From positions 186,001-250,000 of the forward strand of contig JBIISM010000002.1 of the NCBI GenBank assembly GCA_044341025.1: a DNA stretch of 64,000 nucleotides, written 5' to 3'. Position numbers and translations under genes: made by a program. Each line of letters starts with the position of its first letter. The stretch's first letter is position 1. Below the pieces are notes generated by a model. The model saw only the letters and a list, made by a program, of their open reading frames with translations, ran no database searches and had not been told where the DNA came from. Origin of the DNA: JABMMZ01 sp044341025 (GTDB lineage Bacteria; Bacteroidota; Bacteroidia; NS11-12g; UBA955). Of this stretch, positions 1 to 8,448 are shown one piece after another.

Positions 1-3000
1 AATTTGAAGGTATATATGCGCACCACAGTAAATTCAAGTTACGGAAGCAGAAATGTAAATTGGGTCAATTTGACTGGTACAACAGGGATGAAAAAGGTTT
101 ACGATCAAAGTCCTAGTAATGATTTTGACAGTGTAAATGGTTGGGTGCGTTTGGTCTTTAACACGCCTTATGTGGTCGATACGGTATTGGGTAAAAATTT
201 AGAGATTCTGGTCGAATACACTCAAGTTTCGTCTCAGACTTCAAATATATTTTGGAATTTTGAAAACAGTGGATCTGTAAGTGGTTATGCGGCCAATCAA
301 ACCAAATTTGTAAGAAGCAATGGCGGAACAATAACCGATACCACCAATTCTTCAACCGAATGGCATCCAACCATTCGGATCGAATTTCCAAGAACGGATT
401 TTGATTTAAGTGTTTTAAAATTATACAGCCTGGGTAAATTGCCCATTCCCAATGGCAATCCTGACACCGTTAAAGCCATCGTTCAAAATGTAGGGAAGAA
501 ACCAGCCACTTTTAAAATGTATTTGCGAAGCAAAGGCGCAAACAATTTATACGACTCTGCAACCTACACCTTAGGATATTTAGAAGAAAAGCTCTTTAAG
601 ATGCCTCTGTTGTATCCAACAAATCTAGGCATGGATACGATAACGGCGAGTGTTCAAAATGATCAGGGAAATTCCAATAATTCAGTTTTTGGATACCGCT
701 TGGCAACCAGCAATGTTTATTCTTACAAAGACCCTACTAAACCAATCGTTGGAGGCATTGGTTTTAATGGCACCACTGGCGATTTTGTAGCCAAGTTTTA
801 TTCTGGAACCAAGGATTCAATTAACCAAATAAGTGTAAGTTTTGCAGGCTCTAACCAAAAATTCAAATTGGGTATTTGGAAAGCCAATGGACCTGGAGGT
901 TCTCCTGGCACCAATGTATGGACTTCTGATACGCTGCAAACTTTGCCAAGTTTTGTAACACCTGTATTGCCCCCCGTTCCAATTCAAGGAAGTTTTTATG
1001 TGGGTGTTAGACAAATTGGGACTGTGAATGTCGCCTTTGGTTATCAGCCAGAAGTTCCAGTGCGACGTAAAACTTTTTATTATGCAGCGCCAATGGGCGA
1101 CACCGCTTGGGTTGACTTTGCCCCGGATGCACCATTTAAATTTGCCATAGAGCCACGCTTGCAATCGGTAAATGATGTGGCGCCCATTAAGGTGTTGGTT
1201 CCGAAGGATACGGTTAAGCTTTTGAATATTGTTAAAATGGCGCCGAAGGTTAGCATTTTAAATTATGGTTCTGCCAATCAAACCAAGAAATTTAACATCA
1301 AATTAAATATATTTAGGTATGGTAATTTGGAATATACCTCGACCAAAAGCGATTCATTAAGTTCTGGTTTGAAACGCACCATAACGTTTGATTCTAGTTT
1401 CTTGCCAACCCAAGCCGGTGACTATGATATTCAGGTGATGACACAACTGTCGAATGATGAGATGCGGGACAATGACACCTTGCGCAGTAAGTTTATAGTC
1501 GCAGTGTACAAAGATGTTGGTCCAACCACTATTTTTGATCCCTCAAGCGGATACGACTATGAGCAATTTGTTGACACCATGTATCCCACGGTATTTATTC
1601 AAAATTATGGATTAGATAAACAAGGGCCTTTCAATGTGCGCGCCGAAATATACGACAGCAGCAATGTCTTGATTTATTCGGATGTGAAATCTTTCACCCT
1701 GACACCTTTGAACAGCATATTGGCTTCATTCAAAACTTTCCCCTGCGATGTTAAAGGTACTTACTATTTTAGGGCCTACTCCGAATTGGGTATTGATATC
1801 GATAAAACCAATGATACCGTTAGACGAACATTTAAGATTGTGCGCAGCAATGATGTGGCGATAACGTCTATTGTTTATCCTTCAAACAATCAAAGTTTAT
1901 CTCCTCCAGTAGCCAGTAAAAACCCGGAGGCGGTCTTGGAGAATTTGGGCGACTTTAACCAAGCAGATCCATTTACATCGATATGCGATATATACTATAA
2001 GAATGCTTTGATTTACCGAGATTCCATCTCCATTAATTGCTTTAGAACCATTCCGCAGTCATTAATTTTCAAAACATTTAAACCAACACTGAAGGGTTAT
2101 TACAACATGATGGTTTATTCAAATTTAGGCTTAGACCAGTTCCGTGGAAATGACACTTTAAAAAGTGTTTTTGCAGTGGGTGTTCCTGATGATGTTGAAT
2201 TGGTTTCTATTTCGCCAAACATCAACAGTGTTTTGCAATTAAATAGGGTTTATCCAACCCAAGTGACAGTCCGTAACAATGGTTATTCTCCTCAGAACAC
2301 CCCTTTCCCTCTAATATTTAAAGTAAGTAAAGGTGTGAATCTTCAATATTTAAAAGTGAAATTAATTACCATAGACAGTGGTGAGACAAAAACATTTACT
2401 CTAGATACCACTTTGAAACTAGACGATTTGAGTCAGTACAATGTTGAGGTTTATACCAGTTTGAACAAAGACTTCATTAAGAAAAATGACACCATAAAAG
2501 GGTTTTACAATACAGCCAAATCAAATGACATTGGCGCTAGCAGGATTGTTTTTCCGACGCTAAATGACACCTTGTTGACCAATATCCAAAATGTTGAAAG
2601 TGTAGTTGAAGTGGTAAAATATGGCGATAGTTCAGTGTCTGACCGTTTCAGTGCGACCTTGCAGATATTTAACAAGCAAAATAAAGTGCTATTGTATCAA
2701 GTGAAACTCGATTCGAGCATGAATGGAAAAGATACTTTGCGTTTGAAGTTTCCATCTTTTGGTATCGGCTCGGTCTTGTCTGTTTCGCTTAAAGCATTTA
2801 CCACTTGGACAAAAGACCAATACAATTTAAATGATACCTGCAATGGAGAAAGTCGCTTTATGGTCTTGTATGATGCAGTGGCGGTTTCAGTTACCAAACC
2901 ATTGAATTTGCAAACCTATTTGAAAAGTGAGCCTTCAATTACCCCGCATGTCCGCATCAACAACGGTTCGAAAAAAGCCTTAAGCGATTTTTATGGCGTC

Positions 3001-3486
3001 TTAAAAATAAATGAATTGGATACGGTTAATCTGACTGAGAAATTGGTTTACATTGACAGCACCTATGTTCAGAATTTATTGCCTAATGAAAGTCGTGAAA
3101 TAGATATGATGAAAGTCTTGTCTTTTGCTGGTTTAAACAAGGGCAGGTACAAAGTGTTTTTGAATGTGTACTATCCGATGGACCAAGTGCCGAGCAACAA
3201 CGTTTTACAAACTACATTTAGGGTGGATGAAAAATCAAGTATAGTATTTGATTACACTGGGGGCATAAACTTGTATCCAAATCCAAGTAAAAATGTATTG
3301 TATGTGGACCTATTGGATGCAGAGCTGCTCAACGAGAAAATCGAGATTGTTGATATTCATGGCAAAATTGTAAAGACTTTGCTTGCCGACCAAGCCAAGC
3401 TGGAGATCAATACAACTGAATTGTCTTCTGGAATTTACACCCTTAAAATCGGTGTTCGGTTGATAAAATTTGTTGTAGAGAAATAG
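1..3486 (+). CDS. T9SS type A cargo protein with repeated Ig/CARDB-like modules, 5'-truncated by the window
   Basis: The reading frame is already open at base 1, so the N-terminus and signal peptide lie outside the window. At least 1161 codons remain. The middle consists of about six modules of 110-120 residues. Each module opens with a phrase like 'NDVAITSIVYPS' and closes with 'NDT...F.V', a pattern of CARDB/Ig-like extracellular domains. The last 75 residues form a T9SS type A sorting domain: 'LYPNPSKNVLYV', then 'IVDIHGKIVKTL', then 'LSSGIYTLKI', ending in a basic 'KFVVEK'. By family knowledge the protein would cross the outer membrane through T9SS and be anchored or released at the surface. 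Its binding partner cannot be read from sequence; adhesion or a structural role is an inference. The stop lies 23 bp before the next gene. Confidence 0.85.
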   Translation, partial: NLKVYMRTTVNSSYGSRNVNWVNLTGTTGMKKVYDQSPSNDFDSVNGWVRLVFNTPYVVDTVLGKNLEILVEYTQVSSQTSNIFWNFENSGSVSGYAANQTKFVRSNGGTITDTTNSSTEWHPTIRIEFPRTDFDLSVLKLYSLGKLPIPNGNPDTVKAIVQNVGKKPATFKMYLRSKGANNLYDSATYTLGYLEEKLFKMPLLYPTNLGMDTITASVQNDQGNSNNSVFGYRLATSNVYSYKDPTKPIVGGIGFNGTTGDFVAKFYSGTKDSINQISVSFAGSNQKFKLGIWKANGPGGSPGTNVWTSDTLQTLPSFVTPVLPPVPIQGSFYVGVRQIGTVNVAFGYQPEVPVRRKTFYYAAPMGDTAWVDFAPDAPFKFAIEPRLQSVNDVAPIKVLVPKDTVKLLNIVKMAPKVSILNYGSANQTKKFNIKLNIFRYGNLEYTSTKSDSLSSGLKRTITFDSSFLPTQAGDYDIQVMTQLSNDEMRDNDTLRSKFIVAVYKDVGPTTIFDPSSGYDYEQFVDTMYPTVFIQNYGLDKQGPFNVRAEIYDSSNVLIYSDVKSFTLTPLNSILASFKTFPCDVKGTYYFRAYSELGIDIDKTNDTVRRTFKIVRSNDVAITSIVYPSNNQSLSPPVASKNPEAVLENLGDFNQADPFTSICDIYYKNALIYRDSISINCFRTIPQSLIFKTFKPTLKGYYNMMVYSNLGLDQFRGNDTLKSVFAVGVPDDVELVSISPNINSVLQLNRVYPTQVTVRNNGYSPQNTPFPLIFKVSKGVNLQYLKVKLITIDSGETKTFTLDTTLKLDDLSQYNVEVYTSLNKDFIKKNDTIKGFYNTAKSNDIGASRIVFPTLNDTLLTNIQNVESVVEVVKYGDSSVSDRFSATLQIFNKQNKVLLYQVKLDSSMNGKDTLRLKFPSFGIGSVLSVSLKAFTTWTKDQYNLNDTCNGESRFMVLYDAVAVSVTKPLNLQTYLKSEPSITPHVRINNGSKKALSDFYGVLKINELDTVNLTEKLVYIDSTYVQNLLPNESREIDMMKVLSFAGLNKGRYKVFLNVYYPMDQVPSNNVLQTTFRVDEKSSIVFDYTGGINLYPNPSKNVLYVDLLDAELLNEKIEIVDIHGKIVKTLLADQAKLEINTTELSSGIYTLKIGVRLIKFVVEK

Positions 3487-3502
3487 TAATTATCTACCTT
3501 TG
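3473..3502 (+). promoter_or_regulatory. Promoter of the biotin carrier gene
   Basis: TTG at 3473-3475, 19 nt, then TACCTTTG at 3495-3502 match the Bacteroidota pattern TTG-N17-23-TAnnTTTG. The promoter sits in the 3' end of the upstream gene. The -7 box ends 7 nt before the ATG, so the leader would be only a few bases. Confidence 0.6.
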
Positions 3503-3509
3503 CACAACT

Positions 3510-4010
3510 ATGTTAGAAGCAATTGTGCATCAGAAAACCATAAAGGTTGACATTCAAGGAAACAAAGCCACAGTAAACGGAAACGAATCATTGATGGATG
3601 TCATTTCTGTGCAAGATGGTAAATTTTTTCATTTGATTTACAAAGAGCATTCTTATTATTTTGAGATCTTGTCTTTTGATGCTGAGTCGAAAACCTATAA
3701 GATTGGATTTGATGGCAGAACCTATGAGGTTGGCATTAAAGACCGTTTCGATCAGCTCTTGCACAGCATGGGGCTTGATCAAGTGTCGAAGCCCAAAATC
3801 AATGAGGTTAAAGCGCCGATGCCAGGTTTGGTCTTGAGCATTAAGGTGAGCGAGAACCAAGAAGTGAAAAAGGGGGATGCAATTTTGATTTTAGAAGCCA
3901 TGAAAATGGAAAACGTGATCAAATCGCCAATTGATGGCGTGATTAAGCAGATTGTTGTTTCAGAAAAACAAGCTGTAGATAAAAACCAAACACTCATACT
4001 ATTCAACTAA
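3510..4010 (+). CDS. Biotin/lipoyl-attachment carrier protein (acyl-CoA carboxylase BCCP-type subunit)
   Basis: This 166-aa protein carries a C-terminal biotinyl domain (about residues 98-166). It has the diagnostic EAMKMEN motif with the acceptor Lys at position 132, preceded by 'APMPGLVLSIKV'. The N-terminal 90 residues form a small beta-rich domain like that in carriers of propionyl-/methylcrotonyl-CoA or pyruvate-type carboxylases, rather than the Ala/Pro-rich linker of AccB. The protein would carry CO2 as carboxybiotin between a biotin carboxylase and a carboxyltransferase. Neither partner gene is adjacent, so the carboxylated substrate is unknown. The ATG start is fixed by the promoter just upstream. 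Confidence 0.85.
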   Translation: MLEAIVHQKTIKVDIQGNKATVNGNESLMDVISVQDGKFFHLIYKEHSYYFEILSFDAESKTYKIGFDGRTYEVGIKDRFDQLLHSMGLDQVSKPKINEVKAPMPGLVLSIKVSENQEVKKGDAILILEAMKMENVIKSPIDGVIKQIVVSEKQAVDKNQTLILFN

Positions 4011-4024
4011 ATAAAAAAATCAAT

Positions 4025-4675
4025 ATGAAAAACTCAAACTGCATATGCATTATTGCCATCATGGCATTGGTTTTAAGTTCATGCGGAAGCTTGTCTATTT
4101 CTCAAAAAAGATACAGCCGAGGCTTAAACATCGATTGGTTCGCAGCCAAAGAAGACAAGGGTGCAGACCAAAAAGCAAGTGTTCGAAAGAGCAAAAAAGT
4201 AGAAAATATTTTGGTAGCTGAAGCGCCAAAAGCAGAACTATTCATTGTTGAAACTAAAAAAGAAAGTTTCGTAATAAGCCCAGTTGCTTCACCCTCAGTG
4301 GTGAAGCCAGAAGTAGTAAAATCTTCAATGGTAAAGGCAGGCAGACAGGTTAAATCCAAGTCTGCTATAGAGTCAAAAATTGTTTCTAGCATCAAAGCAA
4401 ATGCAAGCAAAATGTTGCAAAAAGCGCCAATAAAAATAGCGGGTACCAATGGCATTAATCAAACAAATGATTCAGACGTAAACTTAATTCTATTGGTTAT
4501 TCTTGCTATCTTATTGCCACCATTAGCTGTTTACTTATATTTCGGCGAAATAAATATTCATTTTTGGATTAATTTAATTCTATGTCTGGTTGGTGGCGGT
4601 GTTGGTGCTGTAATAGGGTACTGGGGACTCGCTGTTATTCATGCCTTGTTGGTTGTGTTTGGTATCTTTGGTTAA
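4025..4675 (+). CDS. Lipoprotein with C-terminal YqaE/PMP3 transmembrane domain
   Basis: The protein has 216 residues. It begins with a lipoprotein signal whose lipobox is LSSC, with the acylated Cys at 20. A poorly conserved K/A/V/S-rich linker of about 130 residues follows. The C-terminus is a PMP3/YqaE hairpin of two membrane segments: 'ILAILLPPLAVYLYFG', then 'FWINLILCLVGGGVGAVIG', ending 'IHALLVV'. PMP3 proteins are normally about 55 residues and are linked to membrane stress and ion leakage. A lipid anchor plus linker plus PMP3 domain would tether the N-terminus to one membrane while the hairpin sits in the inner membrane; that topology is an inference. It lies 14 bp after the biotin carrier gene and is probably cotranscribed. 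Confidence 0.75.
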   Translation: MKNSNCICIIAIMALVLSSCGSLSISQKRYSRGLNIDWFAAKEDKGADQKASVRKSKKVENILVAEAPKAELFIVETKKESFVISPVASPSVVKPEVVKSSMVKAGRQVKSKSAIESKIVSSIKANASKMLQKAPIKIAGTNGINQTNDSDVNLILLVILAILLPPLAVYLYFGEINIHFWINLILCLVGGGVGAVIGYWGLAVIHALLVVFGIFG

Positions 4676-4724
4676 ACCAAACTTTAACGTTGGTCGAAAA
4701 AACCAGTTTCTTATTCTAGATTAA

Positions 4725-4755
4725 TTGTTCCTTTAATTAGGCGTGCTTATATTTG
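4725..4755 (+). promoter_or_regulatory. oxyR promoter
   Basis: TTG at 4725-4727, 20 nt, TATATTTG at 4748-4755. An in-frame TTG at 4753 lies inside the -7 box and cannot be the start codon, which supports the ATG at 4774. Confidence 0.6.
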
Positions 4756-4773
4756 CACAAAAAATTATCAATT

Positions 4774-5709
4774 ATGACTATAACACAGTTAGAATACATC
4801 ATTGCGCTCGATACCCACAGAAACTTTGTGAATGCTGCCGACAGTTGTTTTGTGACCCAACCAACCTTAAGTATGCAAATACAAAAGCTTGAAGATGAGC
4901 TCGGGGTAAAGGTGTTCGATAGAAGCAAGCAGCCTGTTGTTCCAACCCATATTGGCGAAGATATTATCGCTCAGGCCCGCAATGTTTTAAAAGAGCATAG
5001 CAAAATTATAGAACTCATTCAAGATGAAAAAGGAATTATAAAAGGCAATTTGCGTTTGGGGATTATCCCAACGGTTGCTCCATATTTAATCCCAAGATTC
5101 TTGGTTAAGTTCTTAAACAAATACCCAGATGTGAATTTGGTGGTGAACGAATTAACCACTGAGCAAATTATCTATCAATTAAAGAACGATTTATTGGATT
5201 GTGGCATCATGGCTTCGCCGATAAAGGATAAAAATTTGAATGAGGAAGTTCTGTATTACGAAGAATTTGTAGCCTATGTTGCACCTTCTAATAAATTATC
5301 AAAAAAGACAACCTTAAAGGGAACTGATTTGGATCTTGAAGACATTTGGATTTTAAACGAAGGGCATTGCATGCGCAACCAAGTAATCAATATTTGTGGA
5401 GAGCGCAAGAAAGACACCAATAAAGCCCGTTTTGAATACCAAACAGGAAGCGTAGAAACCTTGAAGCGCTTAGTGGAACAAGATGATGGGGTTACCATTT
5501 TGCCAGAGCTATCTGTATTGGATATGGGCGACGATCAGATGGAATTGGTGCGCTATTTTAAATCGCCTGAACCGGTTCGCGAAATCAGCATGTTTACGCA
5601 CAGACATTTTGTAAAAAAGAAATTAATTAAAACACTTTCTGATGAAATCATTTCTACCATGCCTAACAAAATGAAAAAGAAAGACAAACGCGATGTGGTA
5701 AAAATCTAA
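4774..5709 (+). CDS. oxyR: LysR-type hydrogen peroxide sensor OxyR
   Basis: A LysR-family regulator of 311 residues counted from the ATG at 4774. The N-terminal winged helix (residues 1-60) reads 'TITQLEYIIALDTHRNFVNA' and 'QPTLSMQIQKLEDELG'. The effector domain holds 'EGHCMRNQVINIC', which places cysteines at 199 and 208. This is the spacing and numbering of the peroxide-sensing disulfide in E. coli OxyR, and the identification rests on it. Oxidation of the pair would switch the tetramer to activate antioxidant genes. The ahpC gene at 27.7-28.3 kb is a natural target by family knowledge but is not linked here. A hairpin terminator follows and is shared with the convergent pyrF. Confidence 0.9.
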   Translation: MTITQLEYIIALDTHRNFVNAADSCFVTQPTLSMQIQKLEDELGVKVFDRSKQPVVPTHIGEDIIAQARNVLKEHSKIIELIQDEKGIIKGNLRLGIIPTVAPYLIPRFLVKFLNKYPDVNLVVNELTTEQIIYQLKNDLLDCGIMASPIKDKNLNEEVLYYEEFVAYVAPSNKLSKKTTLKGTDLDLEDIWILNEGHCMRNQVINICGERKKDTNKARFEYQTGSVETLKRLVEQDDGVTILPELSVLDMGDDQMELVRYFKSPEPVREISMFTHRHFVKKKLIKTLSDEIISTMPNKMKKKDKRDVVKI

Positions 5710-5730
5710 TTCACGTTTAGATAAAATATA

Positions 5731-5765
5731 AAATCCCGTTCGGTATAGCCAAACGGGATTTTTTT
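5731..5765. terminator. Bidirectional terminator between oxyR and pyrF
   Basis: A perfect 10-bp stem, AAATCCCGTT / AACGGGATTT, with an 11-nt loop, followed by a T run on the plus strand and a T-rich stretch on the minus strand. It sits between two convergent genes. Confidence 0.8.
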
Positions 5766-5783
5766 ATGAATCAATTTCCTTAA

Positions 5784-6590
5784 TTATTTAGACATTTCTT
5801 CGGCGCATTGCATTTGCAAGCTCTTTGCCTCAGCTTCAGCTTTTTCAATATAATCAGTTCCTGAAGAAGCGTATAAAATGCTTCTGCTTGCGTTTATTAA
5901 CAAGCCGCCGAAATTACTCATTGCTGCAACACAAACATCATGCACAGTGCCACCTTGTGCACCTACACCTGGCACCAAGAAAAAGTGTTGAGGGAAGGAT
6001 TCTCTTAATTGTTTTAAATCGCTGGCCTTGGTAGCGCCGGTTACAAACATTAAGTTTCCTGGATTGCCCCATTGGCTTACCTTATGCATCACATGCTGGT
6101 AGATTTTTTGACCCTCAGATTCTAGTACCTGAAAATCTTTACTGCCTGCATTGCTGGTGAGTCCCAAGCAAATAACCCATTTGCCTTCGAAGGCGAAAAA
6201 TGGACTTAGCGAATCTTCGCCCATGTATGGCGCAACTGTAATTGAATCAAAATTTAAGCGTTCAAAGAATGCACGGGCATACATAGAACTGGTATTGCCG
6301 ATGTCGCCGCGCTTGGCATCGGCAATGGTGAAACATTCTTTAGGGATTAAATTCAAAGTTTCTTCCATGCACTGCCAGCCTTCGCTGCCGTATTGCTCGT
6401 AAAACGCGGTGTTGATTTTATAGGCTACAGCATATTTATGTGTGGCTTCAATAATGTTGCGGTTAAACTCTACCATGCCTTTCATGCTGTGTTCAACGCC
6501 TTCTGGCAATTTGTCCATATCGGTATCCAAACCAACACAAAGCATACTTTCTTTTGCTTTTATTTGTGCGATCAATTCCTCTCTGTTCAT
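5784..6590 (-). CDS. pyrF: Orotidine 5'-phosphate decarboxylase (type 2)
   Basis: The 268-aa product decarboxylates OMP to UMP in pyrimidine synthesis. It has the long-form (subfamily 2) layout: 'MLCVGLDTDMDKLP' near the N-terminus, the catalytic 'ADAKRGDIGNTSSMYA' around residue 88, and the phosphate-binding 'VPGVGAQGG' near residue 205. Length fits the family (about 270). On the minus strand TAATTTCG lies just upstream of the ATG, one base from the Bacteroidota -7 consensus. No other pyr genes are nearby. Confidence 0.92.
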   Translation of the reverse strand: MNREELIAQIKAKESMLCVGLDTDMDKLPEGVEHSMKGMVEFNRNIIEATHKYAVAYKINTAFYEQYGSEGWQCMEETLNLIPKECFTIADAKRGDIGNTSSMYARAFFERLNFDSITVAPYMGEDSLSPFFAFEGKWVICLGLTSNAGSKDFQVLESEGQKIYQHVMHKVSQWGNPGNLMFVTGATKASDLKQLRESFPQHFFLVPGVGAQGGTVHDVCVAAMSNFGGLLINASRSILYASSGTDYIEKAEAEAKSLQMQCAEEMSK

Positions 6591-6779
6591 TGGGTACGAA
6601 ATTAATTTAAATTTAGCATTTAACCGTAGTTCAATAAAACTTGTTGCTTTTCTTGGCTATAATCCATCTTGTAAGACTTTGAAGCAGCATTTTTAACAGA
6701 GGGGTTGTTAAAAAAGTTTTCATCATTCCTGCAGCCTTTTTCATTTTTACTTGTCTAATATTTTAACTTAAGTTTTATT

Positions 6780-6787
6780 TATCTTTG
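6780..6787 (+). promoter_or_regulatory. -7 box of the subtilisin gene
   Basis: TATCTTTG ends 5 nt before the ATG at 6793 and 11 nt before a second in-frame ATG at 6799. No TTG stands at the usual distance. The spacing predicts a leaderless transcript from 6793, or a 6-nt leader if 6799 is used. Confidence 0.5.
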
Positions 6788-6792
6788 TAAGA

Positions 6793-8436
6793 ATGAAAAT
6801 GTTCAAGGTCTTGTTTGCGATTTTTGTAATGGCTTTAAGTGCTAAGGGGATGAATATGCCCGTGCATGCAAAGTCTTATATTGTTCAATTCTCACAAAGC
6901 AAGAGCTTAGCGGTTTTATCTGAATTGGCCGGTTTTAAATTTTCGAAAGTTGAAGCTTTGAACCAGGAGAAAACACTGTTTCTTTTTTCATTCAATGCGT
7001 TTTCTTTGCCGGAGCACCAAGCGATTACTATACTAAGAAATTTACCTCAATATGTTTTGCATCAAGAAAATGCTCAGGTTTTTTTGCGCACTACAATCAC
7101 CAATGACCCTCTGTTAAACAACCAATGGCATTTGCCAATCATTAAGGCCACCGAGGCTTGGGACATTAGCCGAAGGGGTGTTAACGGGAATGGAGATACC
7201 ATAGTAATTGCCGTAATAGATGATGGCTTGCATTTAAAGCACCCCGATTTTCAAGGCAATATTTGGATCAATTATGCCGACACCATGGGCAATGGCATAG
7301 ACGATGATGGCAATGGTTTTATAGACGACCATTACGGTTGGAATTTTATGAACCGCAACAGCGACATCAGCGACAGTTTGTATTACAATGCCGGCCATGG
7401 AACCCCTGTTTCAGGTATCATCGGTGCAAGAGGAAACAACTCGATAGGTATTTCCGGAATTATGTGGCATGTAAAGTTGATGATTATCGATGTAAGCGAC
7501 AGCAGTATGAACCCGACAATTTTCCAATCAGATGTTTTGAAGGCTTATAATTATGCCTTGTACCAGCGTAAATTGTACAACAGCAGCAACGGAAAAAAAG
7601 GTGCTTATGTGGTTGCGACCAATGCCAGTTGGGGCGTTGATGGTTGGTATCCGCACCAAGCACCATTGTGGTGTGGCTTGTACGACACCTTGGGTAAATA
7701 TGGAATATTAAATGTGAGTGCAGTTTCAAACAACCAAGACAACCAAGTAGATACCGACGGCGATATGCCAACTTTATGTCCGAGTACACATTTAATCACC
7801 GTGGGCTCTACCACGCCTGGTGACAATTATTTTATGTCTGGTTACAGCACAATAAGTGTCGATTTAAGCGCCCCGGGTGCCAATGTATACAGCACCAATG
7901 CGTATACAAAATCAAATGTATTAAACAACCTTTTGTACCGCAATGGGTTTTCAGGAACATCCTTCGCAACACCTATGGTTACAGCGGCCATAGGGGTTTT
8001 GAATGCCTATGCTTGTCCGCGCATATTGGATACCATGAAAGCAAATCCAATCAAAGGCAATATCTTGCTGAGACGCTTTATTTTGGAAGGGGTGGATGTC
8101 CTGCCGGGATTAGCAGGAAAGAATGCAACGAGCGGGCGTCTAAACATTAAAAAATCAATGGATTTAATGAACCAATATTGTTTTGGTTATTTGGGTATAG
8201 AAACAGAAACTGCATTTCCCAATGTATTTGTATTTCCAAATCCGGGCAATGGACTTATAGAATTGAGTTCAGAATCGGTCATTGATAAAGTCCTTGTATT
8301 TGATGGCATGGGCAAACAAATTGAAGCCGATATTCAAGGCAACATGATAGACCTAAGCGCCTATGCCCAAGGGGTCTACTTTATACAAGTAGAAATTGAA
8401 GGTAAAAGGGAAATGATTAAATACTTGAAGTTGTAA
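6793..8436 (+). CDS. Secreted S8 (subtilisin-like) serine peptidase with T9SS sorting domain
   Basis: This 547-aa protein has a signal peptide and an N-terminal prodomain-like region (residues 25-100). The S8 catalytic domain carries Asp143 (AVIDDGLH), His202 (AGHGTPVSG), oxyanion Asn277 (TNASWG) and Ser390 (GFSGTSFATPMV). The 'DDDGNGFIDDHYGWNF' stretch after the catalytic Asp is typical of Bacteroidota subtilisins. The C-terminal 75 residues ('VFPNPGNGLIEL' to 'GKREMIKYLKL') are a T9SS type A sorting domain. All catalytic residues are present, so it should be an active extracellular protease. ATG 6799 is an alternative start. It ends 12 bp from the convergent porin gene. Confidence 0.9.
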   Translation: MKMFKVLFAIFVMALSAKGMNMPVHAKSYIVQFSQSKSLAVLSELAGFKFSKVEALNQEKTLFLFSFNAFSLPEHQAITILRNLPQYVLHQENAQVFLRTTITNDPLLNNQWHLPIIKATEAWDISRRGVNGNGDTIVIAVIDDGLHLKHPDFQGNIWINYADTMGNGIDDDGNGFIDDHYGWNFMNRNSDISDSLYYNAGHGTPVSGIIGARGNNSIGISGIMWHVKLMIIDVSDSSMNPTIFQSDVLKAYNYALYQRKLYNSSNGKKGAYVVATNASWGVDGWYPHQAPLWCGLYDTLGKYGILNVSAVSNNQDNQVDTDGDMPTLCPSTHLITVGSTTPGDNYFMSGYSTISVDLSAPGANVYSTNAYTKSNVLNNLLYRNGFSGTSFATPMVTAAIGVLNAYACPRILDTMKANPIKGNILLRRFILEGVDVLPGLAGKNATSGRLNIKKSMDLMNQYCFGYLGIETETAFPNVFVFPNPGNGLIELSSESVIDKVLVFDGMGKQIEADIQGNMIDLSAYAQGVYFIQVEIEGKREMIKYLKL

Positions 8437-8448
8437 ATACTTCAGTTT

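Noticed and set aside
4753..4773. Longer N-terminus of OxyR from a TTG start
   Set aside because: The TTG belongs to the -7 promoter box, and the family starts at the following ATG; Cys199/Cys208 numbering fits the shorter form. The same argument excludes longer starts at 29556, 50699 and 61772.
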